38,434 nt of DNA from Desulfobacteraceae bacterium. GTDB lineage: Bacteria; Desulfobacterota; Desulfobacteria; Desulfobacterales; JAABTS01. The notes beneath the pieces are model-generated. The model saw only the letters and a list, made by a program, of their open reading frames with translations. It did not search any database and was not told where the DNA came from. Shown piece after piece: positions 25,407-32,375 of this stretch (position 1 is its first letter; each line of letters begins with the position of its first letter). The position numbers and the translations under genes are program-made. The stretch lies in assembly GCA_011389735.1 (NCBI GenBank), contig JAABTS010000041.1, forward strand, positions 1 to 38,434, read 5' to 3'.

Positions 25407-26292
25407 CACCTTTGTTTCAAAGAAAAATCAGATTGTTTCAGCCGTCGCGGCGTTGCTGCTGATTGTGACATGTATATCGAGCCACGCCGGCCAGTGGAAA
25501 CGGCGGCCGGATGTCATTATCGGGTGGACCGCCTGGGCTGACGCCGAAGTGGTCAGTAAAATGGCGGCCATCATTCTTTCAAGGGGCATGAAACTGGATG
25601 TGGAATTGACTCTGGCCGATGTGGCTGTTCAATACCGGGGAATCGCCGAAGGCGATCTTGACGCCATGCTTATGTCCTGGCAGCCCAAAACTCATGCGGA
25701 TTACTTGCATCGATACGGCGATAAAATGGAAGATTTGGGCGTTTTATACAGCGGCGCCAATCTGGGGTGGGTAGTCCCTGATTATATCCCCAAAGAAACC
25801 TTGAATTCAATTGCCGATCTGGCCAAACCCGACGTCCGGGCGAAACTAAACGGGAAAATCCAGGGAATCGGGGCAGGCGCCGGGATTATGGCCATGAGCC
25901 GCAGGGCCTTGAAAGAATACAATCTGGATTATGAACTCGTTGTTTCCAGCGGGCCCGCAATGGCCATGCGGATCGGCAAGGCGGTCGCCAAAAAAGACTA
26001 TATCGTGGCGACCGGGTGGCGGCCTCACTGGAAGTTCGCCGAATATCCGCTCCGGTATCTCGAAGATCCCAAAGGAATTTTTAAGGGCGCTGAATCCGTC
26101 CACGCCACAGGGCGGTTAGGATTCAAAAAAGAAAAACCGCTTGCGGCCGGTTTTTTAAACCGGATGGAATTTACGCTCGCCGAACTGGAGGAACTCATGG
26201 CCGAAGCGCGAAAAACATCCCAACGGGATGCGATCATGAGCTGGATTCAGAACAACAAGGATAAAGTCTCTTACTGGATGAAAGGTAAGTGA
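25396..26292 (+). CDS. OpuAC-like glycine betaine/proline-type binding protein
   Basis: A 298-residue exported binding protein. After a signal peptide (about 1-28, hydrophobic VSAVAALLLIVTCISS) comes a ProX/OpuAC-type domain: VIIGWTAWADAEVV, LTLADVAVQYRGIAEGDLDAML, SWQPKTHADYLHRYGDK, then IPKETLNSIADLAK and ATGWRPHWKFAEYPLRYL. The Trp-rich positions resemble the aromatic cage that binds quaternary amines such as glycine betaine or choline. The true start is ATG 25396 (AGGAG upstream) although an in-frame reading begins earlier. It overlaps the vWA gene by 11 bases and the next gene by 4. Without a transporter beside it, a sensing role, or function with a distant ABC system, is likely. Confidence 0.87.
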   Translation: MRINTFVSKKNQIVSAVAALLLIVTCISSHAGQWKRRPDVIIGWTAWADAEVVSKMAAIILSRGMKLDVELTLADVAVQYRGIAEGDLDAMLMSWQPKTHADYLHRYGDKMEDLGVLYSGANLGWVVPDYIPKETLNSIADLAKPDVRAKLNGKIQGIGAGAGIMAMSRRALKEYNLDYELVVSSGPAMAMRIGKAVAKKDYIVATGWRPHWKFAEYPLRYLEDPKGIFKGAESVHATGRLGFKKEKPLAAGFLNRMEFTLAELEELMAEARKTSQRDAIMSWIQNNKDKVSYWMKGK

Positions 26293-26948
26293 AAACCGAC
26301 AGCATATTCCAATTCAAAAGCGAAACGACGCCGTCGATCATCGCAGGCGTTCTAAGCGGCGCTCTCTTTCTGGTGTTCCATTATGTTCTTGAATTCCCCC
26401 AGCGGATGTTCCCAGGGGACTTCATGCTGTCCCTGGGGCTTGCAGCATTGAGCTTTGCCGGCCTTTACCTCCTTTTGCCCCATCCCGTGCTTCTAAAAGA
26501 CAGGCTGACGAAAATCGCCGAAAAAGCCGGCATCGACCCGGAAAAACTGGCGGATCACATTGAGACGAGCCGTGCTAAAATCCAGACAATCCGTAATATC
26601 AATCAGGAAATCCCCGGCTACGCGCACAGGCGGATCGAAAAAATCGCAAACAACGCAGACAAGATTATCGACGGAATAATGGAAGATCCCGAAGACATGG
26701 ACAGATCCTATAACTTCCTCTACCAGTACCTGGGCGCCACCGTGGATATCGTTCGACAATATGCGGAGTTACACCAAAAAAAATCCGCCAAAAACGTGCG
26801 TCAGGTGCTCAAAAAAGCCGACGAAACTCTTTCGGAAATCGAATACGTATTCGAACAACAATACCTGCGAAACCTCGATAACGAAGCTCAATCCCTGGAT
26901 GTCAACCTGGAAGTCCTTCGAAGGACAATGATCGATGAAGGGCTGTAA
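26289..26948 (+). CDS. XpaC-like membrane protein (5-bromo-4-chloroindolyl phosphate hydrolysis family)
   Basis: A 219-residue inner-membrane protein starting with GTG that overlaps the previous stop by 4 bases (GTGA). Two hydrophobic segments at about 16-34 and 46-66 precede a long helical cytoplasmic part. The later part, with SYNFLYQYLGATVDIVRQYAELH and final DNEAQSLDVNLEVLRRTMIDEGL, matches what I recall of the XpaC family; the enzymatic name of that family is probably misleading. XpaC-type proteins usually occur with TelA (toxic anion resistance) proteins, and no TelA is found in this window. Together with the binding protein, vWA and OmpA genes it makes a coherent envelope cassette of unknown job. 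Family assignment is by pattern recall. Confidence 0.65.
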   Translation: MKTDSIFQFKSETTPSIIAGVLSGALFLVFHYVLEFPQRMFPGDFMLSLGLAALSFAGLYLLLPHPVLLKDRLTKIAEKAGIDPEKLADHIETSRAKIQTIRNINQEIPGYAHRRIEKIANNADKIIDGIMEDPEDMDRSYNFLYQYLGATVDIVRQYAELHQKKSAKNVRQVLKKADETLSEIEYVFEQQYLRNLDNEAQSLDVNLEVLRRTMIDEGL

Positions 26949-27438
26949 TATTTAAATTCGGCATAGTTACGCCTTTATCCTGGCGTTTCCAAACAATCTT
27001 CTTGACAAAGTTCGATCACTATTTAAACTTTTGCTATTAAGACGTTTATTCCCCTTTGGAGGTTTATGCGAACGGAAAGCGGGAAAACCAGAAGGAAAGT
27101 AAGAGTGCGCGGGCATCCCTCCCATACGAATGCGCAACCAGCATAAATAGTGGATGAACGAAAACTCCTCACGCTTCCAGGGGATTTGTGCAATCCTCGC
27201 CGGCCGCGAGAGGGGACACCCGGGTTACAAACCCGCTCAGAGCATTATTTTGAGACTTTTCGTTCAACCACTAAAAGACCGGTTGCCGGCGTATCTTATC
27301 AAAATGCATCAAACCTTTATCTCATTCGAGCTCATTTCGAAATATATGTCATGTTTCATTTTTCAATCCCGACAATTTCGGTAATATGTTGATCAGGCGA
27401 CTGTTTTTTATAATTTTATTCAGAAGAGGAGGATTCCA
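26949..27438. other. 490-base gap with repeat B copy 5 and the upstream region of the CO dehydrogenase operon
   Basis: No gene is supported; the short open frames here run through the repeat. Family-B copy 5 occupies 27150-27271. A TTGACA (27003-27008) is followed after 17 bases by TATTTA-like DNA near 27020, a possible weak promoter. AGAGGAGGA sits directly before the CooS start. No CooA/Crp-type dyad was recognised. Confidence 0.4.
27150..27271 (-). repeat. dispersed repeat family B, copy 5 (inverted)
   Basis: Reverse-oriented copy: starts GTGGATGAACGAAAAC, ends CTTTTCGTTCAACCAC, with GCGGGTT-type hairpin GGGTTACAAACCC and a decayed second hairpin (GGGGATTTGTGCAATCCTC). It lies in the leader region upstream of the CO dehydrogenase operon. 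Confidence 0.85.
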
Positions 27439-29319
27439 ATGGCCTATGATGAAAAAATTTTAGAAAAAAGTATTGATCCCAGCGTCCACAAGATGCTGAG
27501 CCGGGCGGCGGAGCTGCACATTGAAACCGCGTGGGACCGGTATGAAAAAATGCTTCCGGAATGTGGATTCGGCGAACTTGGCGTTTGTTGCAGGAATTGC
27601 AACATGGGACCGTGCAGAATCAGCCCCTTTGACGATCATGGTCCAAAGAAAGGAGTTTGCGGCGCCACGGCCGATATTATCGTGGCCCGAAATCTGGTAC
27701 GCATGATCGCCGGCGGCGCCGCGGCCCATTCCGATCACGGCAGGGATCTGGCGCATACGCTGTTGATGACTGCGGAAGGTAAGAGCAGCGGCTATGAAAT
27801 CAAGGACGAAGTAAAACTGAAAACACTGGCAGTTGAATACGGGATCCCCGTGGACGGCCGCACAAAGGAGGAAATCGCTCTGGATCTGGCGAAAGCCGCC
27901 TATGCTGAATTCGGAAAACAGGAAGGATTCATTCAGTTTACCCGGCGGGCCCCTGAAAAGCGCGTGGCGTTATGGAAAAAGCTCGGTATCGACCCTCGGG
28001 GAATCGACCGTGAAATTGTGGAGATCATGCATCGAACTCATATTGGCGTGGATAACGACCCGGTCAATCTCATCCTCCAGGGGCTCAAGGCTTCCATCGC
28101 CGATGGATGGGGAGGTTCGGCCATAGCCACGGAACTTTCGGACGTGCTTTTCGGGACCCCGGTTCCGGTAAGATCCCAGTCCAACCTGGGCGTTTTGAAA
28201 AAAGATCACGTAAATATAATTGTTCACGGCCATGAGCCCGTTCTTTCTGAAATGGTCGTCGCCGCCGCCGGTGATCCAGGCCTGGTGTCCCAGGCTGAAA
28301 AAACAGGAGCTAAAGGAATCAATGTGGTGGGAATTTGCTGCACAGGCAATGAAGTTTGCATGAGGCACGGTATTCCCATGGCCGGCAATTTTTTGCAGCA
28401 GGAACTGGCGGTCATTACGGGCGCCGTGGAGGCGATGATCGTGGACGTGCAATGTATCATGCCGTCGCTGGGTCCCCTGAGCGAATGCTTCCATACGAAG
28501 TTTATTTCCACTTCCCCTAAAGCTAAATTCCCCGGCGCGCTTCACATGGAATTTCATGAAGAAAAAGCCCTGGGTATTGCAAAAGAAATCGTTCAGGCGG
28601 CGGTGGATAATTATCGTTCCCGGGATCAGGATAAAGTGATGATCCCCGAGGACAAAACCGAATGCATGGTGGGTTTCAGCACGGAAGCCGTTGTCCGGGC
28701 CCTGGGAGGGACTCTCGATCCGCTCCTGGAAGCTGTCAAGACCGGAAAAATCAGGGGAATCGCCGGCGTGGTGGGGTGCAACAACCCCAAAATCAAGCAC
28801 GATCACGGCCATATCGGCCTGGTGGAAGAGCTGATCAAACACGATGTCCTGGTGACGTCGACGGGCTGTAACGCCATGGCCTGCGCCAAGAGAGGATTGC
28901 TGCTGCCGGAAGCCGCTGAACAGGCCGGAGAGGGCCTGAAATCCGTTTGTCAGGCGCTTGGGATTCCACCTGTGCTTCACATGGGGTCATGTGTCGATAT
29001 CAGCCGTATCCTGACGGTCTGCGCCGCTATCGCCAACGCTCTGGGGGTGGATATCAGCGATTTGCCGGTCGCCGGCGCGGCGCCGGAATGGATGAGCGAA
29101 AAAGCGGTGAGTATCGGGTCGTATGTGGTGTCTTCCGGAATCTTCACGGTTTTGGGAACCGTGCCGCCGGTGCTCGGAAGCCCGGTCGTCACCGAAGTGC
29201 TGACCCGCACCGCCAATGACGTGGTTGGTGCGACTTTCGCGGTGGAGACGGACCCGGTCAAGGCGGCGGCCCTGATGATCGCCCATATCGACGCCAAACG
29301 TAAAGCTCTTGGCGTTTGA
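27439..29319 (+). CDS. cooS: anaerobic CO dehydrogenase, catalytic subunit CooS
   Basis: A 626-residue nickel-iron-sulfur enzyme that oxidises CO to CO2 (or the reverse). The N-terminal cysteines give the D cluster (C42, C50) and the B cluster (C51, C54, C59, C74) in GVCCRNCNMGPCR...GVCG, three residues offset from the crystallised Carboxydothermus enzyme. C-cluster features follow: GICCTGNEVCMRHG, VQCIMPSL, the VGCNNPKIKHDHGH and TSTGCNAMACAKRG motifs, and HMGSCVDISR. The size is typical of monofunctional CooS rather than AcsA. AGAGGAGGA precedes the start. It is followed by a ferredoxin and a flavoprotein; no CooC maturation gene is adjacent, so nickel insertion must rely on a distant gene. 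Confidence 0.95.
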   Translation: MAYDEKILEKSIDPSVHKMLSRAAELHIETAWDRYEKMLPECGFGELGVCCRNCNMGPCRISPFDDHGPKKGVCGATADIIVARNLVRMIAGGAAAHSDHGRDLAHTLLMTAEGKSSGYEIKDEVKLKTLAVEYGIPVDGRTKEEIALDLAKAAYAEFGKQEGFIQFTRRAPEKRVALWKKLGIDPRGIDREIVEIMHRTHIGVDNDPVNLILQGLKASIADGWGGSAIATELSDVLFGTPVPVRSQSNLGVLKKDHVNIIVHGHEPVLSEMVVAAAGDPGLVSQAEKTGAKGINVVGICCTGNEVCMRHGIPMAGNFLQQELAVITGAVEAMIVDVQCIMPSLGPLSECFHTKFISTSPKAKFPGALHMEFHEEKALGIAKEIVQAAVDNYRSRDQDKVMIPEDKTECMVGFSTEAVVRALGGTLDPLLEAVKTGKIRGIAGVVGCNNPKIKHDHGHIGLVEELIKHDVLVTSTGCNAMACAKRGLLLPEAAEQAGEGLKSVCQALGIPPVLHMGSCVDISRILTVCAAIANALGVDISDLPVAGAAPEWMSEKAVSIGSYVVSSGIFTVLGTVPPVLGSPVVTEVLTRTANDVVGATFAVETDPVKAAALMIAHIDAKRKALGV

Positions 29320-29350
29320 TTCAATTTCATGTAAACGAAAGGAGCGGATT

Positions 29351-29854
29351 ATGACGCAACCCAAGGAAATATTCGTCAAAACGGATCGATGCGTCGGCTG
29401 TCTTTCCTGTACGATCGCCTGCGCGGTGGCGCATTCAAACAGTAGAACCCTGTTCGGCGCCGTATTCGAAAAACCGGTTCCCAAAAGCCGAATCTATGTG
29501 GAATGGTCTGATCCGGACAAAAAAATTCCGCTGGTCTGCCGGCACTGCGAAGAAGCCCCGTGCATGTTCGCCTGCATCAGCGGAGCAATCCATCGCGATG
29601 AAAACGGTGTGGTGCTTACGGACACAGACAAGTGCATCGGATGCTGGACCTGTGTGATGGTGTGTCCATACGGCGTTATCGGACGTCATCTGGAAACCCA
29701 TAAAGCCTACCGGTGCGACCGCTGTCCGGATCGAGACGTTCCCGCCTGTGTCAGCGCCTGTCCCACCGGCGCGCTGGTCTATGAAACCGCGGCAAGCTTT
29801 TCCGGAGCCGTTCGTAAAAGCGCATCCAGGGAACTCATCAGATCGGAGGGATAA
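29351..29854 (+). CDS. cooF: CooF-like polyferredoxin, four [4Fe-4S] sites
   Basis: A 167-residue iron-sulfur protein with 16 cysteines in four groups: CVGCLSCTIAC, CRHCEEAPCMFAC, CIGCWTCVMVC and CDRCPDRDVPACVSAC, the pattern of the CooF/HycB/DmsB family. It takes electrons from CooS and passes them to a partner, here most probably the FAD oxidoreductase encoded four bases downstream. AAAGGAGCG upstream sets the start at 29351; the earlier in-frame reading overlaps the cooS stop and lacks a ribosome-binding site. It is 31 bases after cooS and clearly in the same operon. Confidence 0.92.
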   Translation: MTQPKEIFVKTDRCVGCLSCTIACAVAHSNSRTLFGAVFEKPVPKSRIYVEWSDPDKKIPLVCRHCEEAPCMFACISGAIHRDENGVVLTDTDKCIGCWTCVMVCPYGVIGRHLETHKAYRCDRCPDRDVPACVSACPTGALVYETAASFSGAVRKSASRELIRSEG

Positions 29855-29858
29855 CGTC

Positions 29859-31103
29859 ATGGAAGAATCGACCCGGTATTTGATTGCAGGGGGCGGCGCC
29901 GCGGGAATGGCGGCCGCTCACGCGATCCGAGAAATCGATCAAGAAGGTACAATTACGCTGTTGACGGATGAAGCGGATCAACCTTATTTCAGGCCATTGA
30001 TACCGTTTCTGGTGTCCGGCGAAAAAAAAGATTCAGACATGTTTATGGCAGGTTCCGGGCCGTATAAGAGCGGAAATGTTTCCGTGCGAACCGGAAGTCT
30101 GATCACATGGTTTGATCCGGAGCAAAAAACGGTATACCTGGAAAACGGCGGCCGAATAGGTTATGAAAAAATCCTGTTCGCCACAGGGAGCCGCCCTTAT
30201 ATTCCGCCGGATATCGAAGGGCTGGACGCTGACGGAGTGTTTGCACTTCGAACCATGGCCGACGCCCGCAGCATGGCGAAACGTGCGGAACAAACCAGTC
30301 ACGCCGTGATGCTAGGCGGAGGCGTTCTCAATTTGAAGGCCGCATTCGCGCTTTTGAAAAAAGGCTTGAAAGTGACGCTAATTGTTTATTCTCCGGAAGT
30401 GCTGTCCCAGCTAATGGAACCGGAAGACGCCTTTTTGATCAGGAAAGCCCTGGATCAGGCGGGACTCAAAATCATCAACGGACGCAGCGCCGAAATCGTC
30501 CTGTCCGGCAAAAACGGGGTGGACGCCGTAGGACTCGATAATGGACGGGAGCTGTCCTGCGGCATGGTTTGTATAGGAAAAGGGGTCAGCCCCAACGTGC
30601 ATTTTCTCGAAGGAAGCGGCGTCATTGTAGACGGCGGCGTGGCGGCCGATATGTATACGGCCTGTAATATAAAGGACGCATACACAGCCGGCGATGTCGC
30701 TGTCGCTTATGATCCGGTGTCCGGTGACCGCATGGTCACGGCCCTGTGGACCAACGCAGTTGAAATGGGACGGTGCGCCGGTAAAAACATGGCCGGAGTC
30801 AAAACGAAGTACTCCGGAACCTTCGGGATCCTGAACGCGACTCAAGTGGCCGACGAACCATTCGTCTCCATGGGAACCGTTCACACAAAGGAGGGGGATT
30901 TCGAAGTTCAGCGCAGCAGCACGGCCGGTTCCTACCGCAAAATGGTGTTCAACGCGGGAGGAGACCGGTTGATCGGCGCCGTGCTGGTGGGCGATATCAC
31001 AAACGCCGGGCTTTACCGCTACGTCATTCGCGAAAAAAAACCCGTCGATCGCATTAAACAAAATATTATCGATCATACGCTGCATTACGGCCATTTTGTA
31101 TGA
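29859..31103 (+). CDS. FAD-dependent NAD(P)-type oxidoreductase of the CO dehydrogenase operon
   Basis: A 414-residue cytoplasmic flavoprotein of the pyridine nucleotide-disulfide oxidoreductase fold. It has an N-terminal FAD dinucleotide fold (YLIAGGGAAGMAAAHAI), ILFATGSRPYIPP, a second nucleotide-binding GGGVLNLKAAFALLKKGLKVTLI (about residues 145-170; its second Gly triplet is modified) and YTAGDVAVA before the C-terminal domain. It is the class found in cooS-cooF-FNOR clusters, which couple CO oxidation to NAD(P) reduction. CGGAGGG precedes the start. It closes the operon; no strong terminator follows, only a hairpin at 31156-31190. Confidence 0.87.
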   Translation: MEESTRYLIAGGGAAGMAAAHAIREIDQEGTITLLTDEADQPYFRPLIPFLVSGEKKDSDMFMAGSGPYKSGNVSVRTGSLITWFDPEQKTVYLENGGRIGYEKILFATGSRPYIPPDIEGLDADGVFALRTMADARSMAKRAEQTSHAVMLGGGVLNLKAAFALLKKGLKVTLIVYSPEVLSQLMEPEDAFLIRKALDQAGLKIINGRSAEIVLSGKNGVDAVGLDNGRELSCGMVCIGKGVSPNVHFLEGSGVIVDGGVAADMYTACNIKDAYTAGDVAVAYDPVSGDRMVTALWTNAVEMGRCAGKNMAGVKTKYSGTFGILNATQVADEPFVSMGTVHTKEGDFEVQRSSTAGSYRKMVFNAGGDRLIGAVLVGDITNAGLYRYVIREKKPVDRIKQNIIDHTLHYGHFV

Positions 31104-31425
31104 AGCGCTGCCGTTGACAGGCGGTAAGAAGTATCCGGACCGCATCCATGGATATGATACGTTCCTGTGTTTTCAGCGCGGGAACGTATCCGCGTCCCGT
31201 TGAATCTTTGTATTGAAGATTAAACGGGGACAACAAATCCTTCCACATTTCTTCATAAGGGGTTGTATCGGCGGTTCTTTTTTATTTCACGCTCACGTTT
31301 TTGAATTTTTCGCGTCCATCCTGTAATTCGTCGAATACGATCATCCCGGCCCAAAAAATGATATTTATTGACCTGAAAACCAGGTCATGATATCTATAAA
31401 AGATGACCTTAACAGGGAGGATGAA
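31104..31425. other. intergenic region with hairpin 31156-31190
   Basis: Holds a perfect 10-bp hairpin, GATACGTTCC (31156-31165) with GGAACGTATC (31181-31190), no U-run after it. It may weakly terminate the CO dehydrogenase operon. The last part (31369-31387) is the palindrome of the toxin-antitoxin promoter. No open frame is credible. Confidence 0.4.
31369..31387. promoter_or_regulatory. palindrome upstream of the antitoxin gene, probable operator
   Basis: TGACCTG - AAAAC - CAGGTCA is a perfect 7-base inverted repeat about 39 bases before the antitoxin start. Phd-type antitoxins repress their own operon by binding such dyads, so this is the natural operator candidate. Seen: the dyad; inferred: the function. 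Confidence 0.55.
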
Positions 31426-31719
31426 ATGGATAAATGGAATATTTCGACAGCAAAGGCGAAATTTGCGAAATTGATACTGTCGAGTGAAAAAGAACCACAA
31501 ATTATTTGTAACCGGGGGAAACCGGTCGGCGCGGTTGTTCAAATCGGCCTTTTCAGGGAATTGATGGCGTTAAAGGAAACAATGGAGAAACCGACAATCG
31601 CCCAATTACTGGACGAGTTGAAAACTATCCGCAAATCCGAGCCCATCGATATAGAAATCCCCGACCGGCGAAATCGGCGAAATCCATTTGAGGGGGATAC
31701 CGATGAAATGGCTCTGTGA
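31426..31719 (+). CDS. Phd/YefM-type antitoxin
   Basis: A 97-residue protein. The N-terminal half (MDKWNISTAKAKFAKLI...PQIICNRGKPVGAVVQIG) is the Phd/YefM DNA-binding and dimerisation fold; the C-terminal part is charged and presumably disordered until it binds the toxin. GGAGG five bases before ATG 31426 sets the start. The 3' end overlaps the PIN-domain toxin gene by 17 bases, the usual translational coupling of such pairs. It probably represses the pair from the palindrome at 31369-31387. Confidence 0.87.
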   Translation: MDKWNISTAKAKFAKLILSSEKEPQIICNRGKPVGAVVQIGLFRELMALKETMEKPTIAQLLDELKTIRKSEPIDIEIPDRRNRRNPFEGDTDEMAL

Positions 31720-32098
31720 CACGAATGTGATCAGTGAATTTTTTAAGAAACAACCAAACTCGAAGGCGATGACCTGGATTTCCGCTTGCAATGATATTTT
31801 TCTGAGTGTCATTACGGTGGAAGAAATTTATTGCGGCCTTTATCATAAAGAGGCGTTGAAACAGATGGCGTGGTTGGACAAATTTCTTCAATTGCATTGT
31901 CATATTATCCCGGTTACGGAATCCATTGCGAAGCAATGCGGCGATTTGCGAGGCCGATTCATTGGGAAAGGAATTGTTCGATCTCAGGCGGATATGCTGA
32001 TTGCGGCTACAGCGCTCAGGCATCAATTGACGCTGGTTACGCGGAATGAACGTGATTTTCGAAAATGCGGCGTTCCTGTTCTCAATCCTTTTCTATAG
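31703..32098 (+). CDS. PIN-domain toxin (VapC family)
   Basis: A 131-residue PIN-domain ribonuclease. Acidic active-site residues are visible: D in MKWLCDTNVISE, E in TVEEIYCGLY, D in QADMLIAATA, and an acidic D in RNERDF near the C-terminus. VapC toxins cleave tRNA or rRNA. The start at 31703 has GGGGG-type ribosome binding (AGGGGGATACC) and lies inside the antitoxin's last codons; a TTG at 31688 is less likely. The pair is bracketed by a 12-base direct repeat (31113-31124 and 32332-32343). Confidence 0.9.
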   Translation: MKWLCDTNVISEFFKKQPNSKAMTWISACNDIFLSVITVEEIYCGLYHKEALKQMAWLDKFLQLHCHIIPVTESIAKQCGDLRGRFIGKGIVRSQADMLIAATALRHQLTLVTRNERDFRKCGVPVLNPFL

Positions 32099-32331
32099 GT
32101 TTGCTAAAAAAATATTCCAGGAATTCCCGTTTGAAAGGCAACAACGGGATTTGCATGAAATCAATCCGGCGCGGACGCGAAGCAGTTACCTTTTCACCAC
32201 CACAAACCTCGTTTACCGGCTTTCTCTTTGCATATTGACTTACTATCGTTAAATGCGATACGGTTTAGACCGCCTTCGAAAATGCGGATGCGTATTGCGG
32301 AATCGCGCGTAACAAGTAAATTCAGTTCACG

Positions 32332-32361
32332 GTTGACAGGCGGACCGGTTCAGAAAAATAA
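32332..32361 (+). promoter_or_regulatory. possible promoter of the recQ operon
   Basis: TTGACA (32333-32338) is followed after 17 bases by AAATAA, a poor -10. It is 38 bases before the recQ ATG at 32376. No ribosome-binding site of quality is seen before that ATG, so a short or leaderless transcript is possible. Weak evidence. Confidence 0.3.
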
Positions 32362-32375
32362 CACAAAATGTATTT

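Noticed and set aside
27970-28980. Long minus-strand frame antisense to cooS (336 codons)
   Set aside because: It lies entirely inside the strong cooS coding region and its product shows no recognisable fold; codon bias of the sense gene explains the absence of stops.
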